Source of the DNA: Nicotiana tabacum
Lineage: Eukaryota; Streptophyta; Magnoliopsida; Solanales; Solanaceae
DNA length: 64,000 bases
NCBI RefSeq assembly: GCF_000715075.1
Contig: NC_134103.1
Coordinates: 76,013,519-76,077,518 of the forward strand
Reading direction: 5' to 3'
The position numbers and the translations under genes were made by a program. Under the pieces are notes generated by a model. That model was not told the origin of the DNA and did no database searches. It saw only the letters and a program-made list of their open reading frames with translations. Shown here one piece after another: positions 56,831-64,000 of the stretch. The number at the start of each line of letters is the position of its first letter. Within the stretch, counting starts at the first letter, position 1.

Positions 56831-57532
56831 CATTTTTCAGCTTTTGGTAATGTGGTCATAACTTCTTGTAGAAATGTCCAAATGACAAACGGTTTGAAGC
56901 GTTTAAAACTAGACTCAAAGATATTTTATTTGATAGGTAATACACCATATAAAACTTCGTATCATGAGAGTTATACTCATTTGAAATTAGGTCTTGTGTG
57001 AACTCACTTAAAACTTTAGTCTTATGAAATTTCCAACTTCTACATTCGATGCCGAAACCTAACAAATCAAGTCCGATTGACCTCAAAGTTTTCACACAAG
57101 TCATAAATGAAATAACGGAGCAATAAAAAATTTTAGAACTGAATTCTGACTCCGATATCAAAAAGTCAACCCCGTAGTCAAACTTGGAAATCTTTAGCCT
57201 TTAAATTACTAGTTTCCGTTAAATGGTCATAACTTGAGCTAGGGACCTCCAAATTAAATTTCGGGCATACGCCCAAGTCCCAAATCATAATACGGACCTA
57301 CCGGAACTGTCAAAATACTGATCCGGATCCGTTTTCTCAAAATGTTGACCAAAGTCAACTTAATTGAGTTTTAAGGCTCTAGTTCATATTTTAATCCATT
57401 TTTCACATTAAAACTTTTCAAAAAATTTTACGGACTTTGCACGTAAATTGAGGAGTAATAAATAGTATTTTTCGAGGTTTTAGAATACAGAATTAATTAT
57501 TTAATTTAAAAATAATATTTTGGGTCATCACA

Positions 57533-58960
57533 GATTCTATTGCCACACTTGGCATTATGTTAAGCAAATTCTAGGCCGTGTTGGAACTCTTCTGGCTTTA
57601 GTTAATGCAACAAATGGAAGAACTCGCCCTGGTATGGCTAAAGTAAGAGTGGAGTTAGATCTTACTAAGCCAAGGATAAACAGTGTATGGGTTGGTCAGG
57701 AAGATGAGGACAGTCCATTGAAAGGTCATGTACAGAAAATTGAATATGAAACTTTGACCAAATATTGTAAGCATTGTCAACTCCTGGGACATGCTATTGA
57801 AGAATGTAGGGTGTTGGAGAGGAATGCTGAAATGAATAAGAATGATAAGGAAAAAAAGAATGATGCAAGTAAGGATATAGAAAAGGGGGAAAACAGTAAA
57901 GCAAAGAAGAAGGATGGTAAAAATAAGAACAAGCAGGAAACATATGAGGAAAATGAGGTGAACACTAGAGTAACTGTGCAAGAGAATAATAATAAAGCTA
58001 ATGATGGGAAGAATAGGAAGAAACAGAACACACAAGAGAAAATTGAGGAGCAGACAAAAAGAGATAGCTCAAAAAGCAAACAACGAGGCTACAGATATCA
58101 CAACAGAGCAGCACGAAAAAATTAATTTTGAAATAACAAAGGAGGATAAGAAAATTTTAAAGGAAATAGAAAAGAGGAAAAGAAGGAGGAGGATAATAGC
58201 AATTCAAAAAACTATCAAAAAAAAGAAAGTTGGAAAAGCTATTGTGCAACAACATTTAGTGGAGAGTGAACCTACTCTTAGAATTAATGCAGAGAACTGC
58301 CAAAAAAAAGGAAGGAGAAGGTAGTGGAAGGCATTGAAAAAGTTCGAGGAACTACTTATAATATTAATCAGAAAAGGGTGATAGTAGTTACTTCAGGTGA
58401 AGATGATACCATGAGGACTATAGCAAAACCACAGAACTCTCCTATTCAAGTTTAGACTGCTTTTTAAAACTTAACATAGGAAAATAGCAACACCAACATG
58501 GAGGAATCATTTATGCTTCAAAAAGACACAAAGATTGTTACACCAGTGCATTCTCAAAATGATCAAAACACTGCTGACTTCTTGCTCTCTAGTGGACACT
58601 AAGATGTCCAGGAAGAACGAAGTGACTCTTCAGCTCCTTCTATTCCTCCAGGCTTTCAACATCATATTAAGGATCCAAGAGGCCAAAGTGCTAATAAGAA
58701 TAGTGGTCATATCTTGGAAAGGAAAAAAAAAGTTACAACAGATGCAACTGATTCTCATGGACAAGAGGTAGAAAACAACTTGATTGAAGCCTCTTCCGCT
58801 GCAAAAAATGAGCAGGATGAGGTATCGAAGCAAATTAAAGTAATTGTGAAAAAAGGTGGCCTATCTCCTAGAGGTTTTCAAAACAAGTAGAAGAAAAGCC
58901 CCAAACAAACTGCACCCTCCGCACCTCTCACCAGAGGAAGAGGCAGAGGCAACAAAAAGC
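57533..58960 (+). pseudogene. L1-type LINE ORF1, 5' part missing
   Basis: Encodes LGRVGTLLALVNATNGRTRP, VRVELDLTKPRINSVWV and a zinc knuckle C-x2-C-x4-H-x4-C (CKHCQLLGHAIEEC, codons at 57766-57807). A long lysine-rich, low-complexity tail follows, with frameshifts and stops (58125, about 58450, 58890), ending near LTRGRGRGNKK. ORF1 proteins of plant L1 LINEs bind the element RNA. The N-terminal part is cut off by gypsy element 2. Confidence 0.85.
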
Positions 58961-58979
58961 AATAACTTCTGAAGTTCCA

Positions 58980-59640
58980 TTGATTAATAAAATCATATGG
59001 AATATAAGAGGGGTTAAATCCAAGGGAGTATTTTATAGACTCATCAAACTCGTTAGAATACACAAAGTGTCTTTTGTAACATTACAAGAACCTTTTGTCG
59101 ATAGTTCTAACATACAACATTTTAAAAGAGAATTGGGATTTCCAAATGCAGCAGTCAATTATGGTGGTAAGATTTGGTGTTTCTGGGATTCTAACTTCAA
59201 CTGTATAGTAGTAGATGATCATGTACAACAAATCACTCTACAGGTTCAATATAGGATGACTCAGATAAAGGCAAGGAGGAGGAGAGAGCTACGGAGTTCT
59301 ATCAGTCAACTCAATCAACAAATTCAAGGTCCATGGTCCATAATGGGAGATTTCAATGTAATTATGGAGGTCACTAAGAAAAAAGGAGGCAGAAGACATA
59401 GATTAAGCAGTAGCTTAGATTTTATAAATTGTATGGAGGAGTGTGGTATGATAGATGCTGGTTATACATGCAACCAATTCACTTGGACCAATGGAAGAAG
59501 GAAGAGATACATGATTCTTAAAAGGCTGGACAGAGTACTTTACAATGATGAATGGTCAGAAGTGTTTCCTATAGTCTCAGTGAGGCACCTACCAAGAACA
59601 GGATCTGACTATAATACACTTTTGATGCTATAAGTGATAC
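58980..59640 (+). pseudogene. L1-type LINE ORF2: endonuclease domain
   Basis: Open from 58980 to 59633: IIWNIRGVKSKGVF, VTLQEPFVDSS, PWSIMGDFNVIMEVTKKKGG and LDRVLYNDEW. The last catalytic motif, usually SDH, reads G-S-D-Y here, so the histidine is lost. About 30 residues are missing near 59250. A frameshift follows at about 59625. The domain nicks target DNA in active elements. Confidence 0.85.
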
Positions 59641-61322
59641 TCCTCCTATTAGTTATTTTAAATTTCTTAATTTCGGGACAGAACAAGAAGACTTCATGGA
59701 AATTGTCAAAACCAATTGGGATGAACAAGCTCAAGGCTCATCTAAGTATATAATCCAGCAAAAACTTAAAGGACTAGCACATTTTCTTAGTGCCTGGTCT
59801 AGAAATACTATAGGCAATGTCTTTGATAAGATAAAGGAACTGGAGCACCAAGTAGAGACTCTGGAAGCTGAGTATGAACAAGATAATTCTGATTGTAATA
59901 GAGCCAAATTACATTGCCTCTATGCAAAACAGATTAAATGGATGAAAATGGAGACATCTATGCTGAAACAAAAGGCAAGGATCAAGTGGGAAGATGAAGG
60001 AGACACTAACACAAATTTTTTTTCATAGTGTGATCAGACAAAAAAGGAAAAAAACCTATCTACACAGAATTAAAAATGTACATGGTCAATGGGTACAAGG
60101 AAATGAACCAATATTAGAGGCCGCAGTTCAATACTACACTCAATTATTCAACCAGCCTCAACAAACCACAGACTACAACTTTCTCAAAAGAGTGGAACCT
60201 CTAGTCACTAAAGATGACAATGATAAGCTGATTTCACATCCTACTATGGAGGAGATCAAGGAGGCAATAGATGGACTTCATCCTGATAGTGCAACTGGTC
60301 CAGACGGATTCAATAGATTATTTTATCAGAAATGCTTGCCAATCATTGCTACTGATGCTTCTGCTATGGTAGAAGTATTCTTTAATGGGAGGAGGATATC
60401 TAAATACATTACTCATACTTTTCTTATTTTGCTCCCAAAAGTTCAAGCTCCAACTTCTTTTGCGCAGCTTAGACATATTAGTCTGAGCAACTTCACTAAC
60501 AAAATAATTTCCAAAATCATCTCCAATAGACTTGCCACTCTCCTCCCTAAACTAATTTCTCCAAATCAATCTGGCTTTGTGAAAGGGAGGTTGATAACAG
60601 AGAACATTCTGCTGACACAAGAAATAGTTCAAGACATAAATAAGAAGAATAAAGGTGAAAATATAGTGATTAAGCTCGATATGGCTAAGGCCTATAATAA
60701 AATATCTTGGTCATTTCTTATTGTTGTATTGAAAAAGATGGGATTCTTTGAGCACTACATTGATATGATATATAGACTTGTAGCAGATGTTTGCTATTCC
60801 GTAATGGTCAATGGTATTAGATATGGATTCTTCCATTCAACTAGAGGATTGAAATAAGGTGACCCTCTGTCACATGGGCTTTTCATTTTGGCAGTAGAAG
60901 CTTTGACAAAAGCCTTGAACCATTTATGTGAAAAGGAAGGATACAAAGGCTACTCTATGCAACAAAGGGGTCCTCAAGTAAACCATCTATGTTATGCAGA
61001 TGACATAGTAATCTTCACCTCAGAGGACCAAGCCTCTATCGGGATGATCATGAAGAAGCTACATCAATATGAAGTAGTGTCAGGTCAAGAGATCAGTAAA
61101 GAAAAGAGCTTATTTCTTACAGTTACATACACCTCAGAAAACAGAAGAAAAATGATCAAAAGGATCACTGGCTTTCAGCATCAGTGCTTCCCTTTTAAAT
61201 ACCTCGGGTGTCCTATCTATCCAGGCAAAAAGAAGATTAATCATTTCACAAATGTTGCCAAAGCAGTGATTAATAAAATCAATGGTTGGCAAAGCAAGTT
61301 ACTATCACTGGAGACAAACTGA
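59641..61322 (+). pseudogene. L1-type LINE ORF2: reverse transcriptase
   Basis: Three pieces: a linker (59641-60028), then after a frameshift at the T run near 60015 the RT fingers and palm (59994-60857), then 60888-61322. Motifs: SATGPDGFNRLFYQ, IISKIISNRLATLLP, NQSGFVKGRLITENILLTQE, LDMAKAYNKISW (first catalytic Asp kept; the D of AYD is N), a TAA in place of Q before GDPLS, and the intact YADD box at 60993-61004. Confidence 0.88.
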
Positions 61323-62142
61323 AGACAAAAACAAAATATCACTGGAGCTCTTGGAGGAAATTATGCTATCCTACTGAGGAGGGAGGTGTGGGTTTTAAAA
61401 GGTTAGAAGATATATGCAAAGCATTTAGTGCTAAAATATGGTGGCGGTTTAGAGGAGATAATAACTTATGGTCACTCTTTCTAAAAGCAAAATATTGTCA
61501 AAGAAGCCACCCTATGATAAGGATAGTACAATCAGGACATTCTGCAGCCTGGAGAGATCTTACTATGATAAGAAATAGTGTGGAATCAGAGATACCATGG
61601 AAGATAAATGAAGCCAAAATAGCATTTAGGTTGGATAATTGGACTGGTCAAGGACTATTGGCAACTCGTATGAACTTAGAAGGCAGACCAGAAAATATAA
61701 TGGTTGAAGATTGTATTATGAATAATAACTGGGACATAGATTTCATTAACAGCATAGTGCCAAATTACTTGGCACGGGTCATATTTAAAACCCCCATTGG
61801 TGCTAGAAACATGAAGGATCAACCAGTATGGCAACTTACCACTTCAGGAGATTTCTCATGTAGTTCCGCTTGGGATCTTCTTAGACAAAAAAAAATGAAA
61901 AGCTGCAACTATGGAAAGAAATTTGGAGAAAAGACATTCCTTTCAAGATGTCTTTTATGTTATGGAGGCTGGTTAAAAGAAAAGTTCCTTTTGATGAAAT
62001 TATTATAAATTTTGGACAAACTATTGTACCAAATTATAGCTATTGCAATCAACCGAAGGATGAAACTATTGGACATGTCTTTATCACTAGTGATCTAGCT
62101 ACTAATATATGGAATTTTCTTGCAGGTCCTATGGGTGTCTAA
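61286..62142 (+). pseudogene. L1-type LINE ORF2: C-terminal region and zinc-binding RT-associated domain
   Basis: After a deletion and frameshift near 61320 it reads YHWSSWRKLCYPTEEGGVGF, KAFSAKIWWRF and PVWQLTTSGDFSCSSAWDLL. An extra A near 61893 shifts into MSFMLWRLVKRKVPFDEII and NQPKDETIGHVFITSDLATN, the zf-RVT-type domain. No RNase H domain follows. Confidence 0.8.
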
Positions 62143-62506
62143 TGGTTGAAGATTGTATTATGAATAATAACTGGGACATGGATTTTATTAACAGCATAGT
62201 GCCAAATTACTTGGAACAGGTCATATTTAAAACCCCCATCGGTGCTTGAAACATAAAGGATAAACCTGTATGGCAACTTACCACTTCAGGAGATTTCTCA
62301 TGTAGCTCCGCTTGGGATCTTCTTAGACAAAAAAATGAAAAGCTACAACTATGGAAAGAAATTTGGAGAAAAGACATTCCTTTCAAGATGTCTTTTATGT
62401 TATGGAGGCTGGTTAAAAGAAAATTTCCTCATGATAAAATTATTAGAAATTTTGGACAAACTATTGTACCAAATTATAGTTGTTGCAATCAACCGAAGGA
62501 TGAAAC
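62143..62506 (+). repeat. Second copy of the LINE C-terminal segment (offset about 442 bp)
   Basis: Starts TGGTTGAAGATTGTATTATG like 61701 and repeats about 364 bp with scattered differences. It lacks the extra A of the first copy, so its frame through LWKEIWRKDIPFKMSFMLWR is intact. It is cut at 62506 by the next LTR. Confidence 0.88.
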
Positions 62507-64000
62507 TGTAACGACCCGGCCGGTCGTTTTGAGAGTTAGAGCCCCAAACCCCTATTAACTGCTTTTCCCATATCTATTTCTGTTATTGTGACATGCCGGG
62601 ATGATGGATTTTGAGTTACGGAGTATTTAGGGATACTTAGTCCCTAGTTATGAGCTTAAACCTTAGAATTTGGACGGTTGTCAGAACTGTGAGAAGATGG
62701 ATCCGGAATGGAATTTCGTCAACTCTGTTAGCTTCGTTGAGTGATTTTGGGGTTAGAAGCACATTCGGAATATGTTTTGGAGGCCTATAGTAGATTTAGG
62801 CTTGAAATGGCGAAAGTCAAATTTTTGGAGTTTTGGGCCGGTAGTGGAATTTTTGATATCGGGGTCATTTTCCAATTCCGGAAGTTATAGTAGGTCCGTA
62901 ATGTTGATTATGACTTGTGCACAAAATTTGAGGTCAATCGGACGTGATTTGATAGGTTTCGGTATCGGTTGTAGAATTTTGAAGTTTCAAGTTCTTTAAG
63001 TTTGAATTGGAAGGTGATTCGTGATTTTAGCATTGTTTGATGTGATTTGAGAGCTCGAGTAAGTTCGTATAGTATTTTAGGGTTGGTTGATATATTTGGT
63101 CGAGGTCCCGGGGGCCTCGGGTGTGTTTCGGATGCTCAACGGGTCATTTTTGGACTTAGAGAAGTAGCAGATTTCTAGTGTTTTATTGCAGAGAAATCCT
63201 TCATCGCGTTCGCGAGAGGTGCCTTGCGATCGCGTAGAGCATCTGGGAAAGGCAGCTAAGTTGTTATTCGTGTTCGCGATGTTGTTCCCACGTTCGCGAA
63301 GGTGTGGGACCTTAAGCCTACGCGTTCGCGATATGGTCCTCGCATTCGCGTAGAGGAACAGGGCAAAGGAAGCTTCGGGCATTAAGCCTACGCGTTCGCA
63401 AAGAGGTTCCCGCATTCGTGAAGGGGGTCCTTTAGTGGAAGGTACGCGTTTGCGAGAGTACCCTCGCATTCGCGAAGGAGGAATTCAAGGGTAGTGGAAG
63501 ATTGTTCATCGCATTCGCGGCCGTGGTGTCGCGTTCGGAAAGAAGAACGCACCTGGGCAGAATTTAAGTTTCAAAAACGAGGGTTGAGTTCATAACACAA
63601 AAAATTGACTGAGAGCTCGGTAGACGGTGAAATTTGGAGAGATTTTCGGAGAAAATTTTTGGTTAATGATTCCTAACTCCTTTATGGTTATATTCCACTA
63701 ATCTATGGTTGATTTTATCATTTAATTTCAGATTTTGGGGTTGAAATTGGGAAACATTTGGAAGAACTCCTTCAACAAAGATTTCGAGTTTTGAAAGGGG
63801 ATTTGTGGTTGGCTTTGAGAAATTTTTATATGGTTAAACTCGTGAATGAATGGGTGTTCGTATTTTGAGACTGTTACCCGATTCTGAGACGTGGGCCCCA
63901 CGGGCGATATTTTGAGTTAAATTTTGAATTTTTTGTTAAATGTTGATTTCATTAATTAGATGAGTCTCTTTATGTTGTATTTATGATACGTAATTCCTTT
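62507..64000 (+). repeat. LTR of a third Ty3/gypsy-type element, running out of the window
   Basis: Starts TGTAACGACCCGGCCGGTCG after GAAAC (62502-62506), the likely target duplication. Homologous in outline to the LTR of element 1 (GTTTGATGTGATTTGAGAGC and GGTCGAGGTCCCG near 63030-63110 match CGATATTGTTTGACATGATT and GACGAGGTCCC near 7571-7652) but a different family. The open frame 63077-63469 on - is a by-product of the CpG-rich array. Orientation is taken from this alignment. Confidence 0.75.
63180..63550. repeat. CpG-rich palindromic word array in the LTR (element 3)
   Basis: About twelve words of the form YCGC-RTTC-GCGR (TCGCGTTCGCGA, TCGCATTCGCGA, TCGCATTCGCGG, ACGCGTTCGCGA), about 670-1040 bp from the LTR start, at the place of the array in element 1. 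Confidence 0.78.

Larger units (their letters stand above)
49524..57532 (-). mobile_element. Ty3/gypsy LTR retrotransposon, Del/Tekay-like (element 2)
   Basis: Sense strand order: 5' LTR (57532-54510), PBS (54507-54496), leader, gag remnant, protease remnant, an unrelated-looking insert, RNase H and integrase, PPT, and only the first 0.33 kb of the 3' LTR. It shares its PPT and much of its protein and LTR sequence with element 1. The 5' end is inserted in ORF1 of an L1-type LINE; the bases GATTC (57533-57537) would be its target duplication, whose partner is not in view because the 3' LTR is cut. Confidence 0.85.
54510..57532 (-). repeat. 5' LTR of gypsy element 2
   Basis: About 3.02 kb, from TGTGATGACCC (sense start at 57532) to GGGTCGTGACA (54510). 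It contains the hairpin repeat array 55230-55510 and the CpG-word cluster 56640-56830. Confidence 0.87.

Noticed and set aside
63077..63469. 130-aa frame on - in the last LTR
   Set aside because: Open because of the GC-rich word array; not kept in the homologous LTRs.

Overview
The window is nuclear DNA of a flowering plant, most probably a member of the Solanaceae and plausibly Nicotiana. The reasons are an intron-rich UPL3-type gene, an Au-type tRNA-derived SINE, an RTE-clade LINE whose 3' end has the tobacco TS-SINE-like tail, and Ty3/gypsy LTR families of the kind that dominate large solanaceous genomes. No prokaryotic or organellar features were seen. The species call is inference.

Layout. 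Positions 1-5990 hold the 3' part of one host gene on the + strand: nine coding exons (809 codons) of a HECT-type E3 ubiquitin ligase of the UPL3/KAKTUS family, through the catalytic cysteine to the stop codon, with a SINE in one intron. I recognise no other host gene. From about 6495 to the end the DNA is nested and rearranged retrotransposons: an RTE LINE (- strand) split by a Ty3/gypsy element (7022-12727, target duplication CTAGG); a 5'-truncated L1-type LINE (13308-14197) inserted in the same RTE LINE; and a large non-autonomous LTR element (LARD, Ogre/Tat-like, - strand) inserted in that L1 copy. The LARD has 2.3-2.5 kb LTRs, a primer binding site (PBS), a polypurine tract (PPT), a decayed gag and no recognisable pol.

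The LARD region has been multiplied. A 13.98-kb unit (12911-26893) is repeated from 26894, then follow further partial copies sharing LTRs, giving five LTR copies and four internal regions up to 49523. Shared nonsense codons in gag show that internal copies 1 and 3 are closer to each other than to copy 2. Beyond it lie a second Ty3/gypsy element (- strand, 49524-57532), inserted in ORF1 of an L1-type LINE (+ strand, 57533-62506), which is itself cut by the LTR of a third element (62507 to window end).

The most interesting signal is structural. The LARD carries a recurring module of about 45 bp in four sequence classes (13 copies here). In each class an outer stem, an inner hairpin and a following hairpin are kept by different but mutually compensating bases, around fixed single-stranded words. 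The same element has minisatellites made of short hairpins with compensatory changes, and a leader hairpin resembling a retroviral dimerisation site. The gypsy LTRs carry two further kinds of hairpin or palindrome array at matching LTR offsets but with family-specific words. These are sequence-level readings by eye; none has been tested by covariance statistics or database search.
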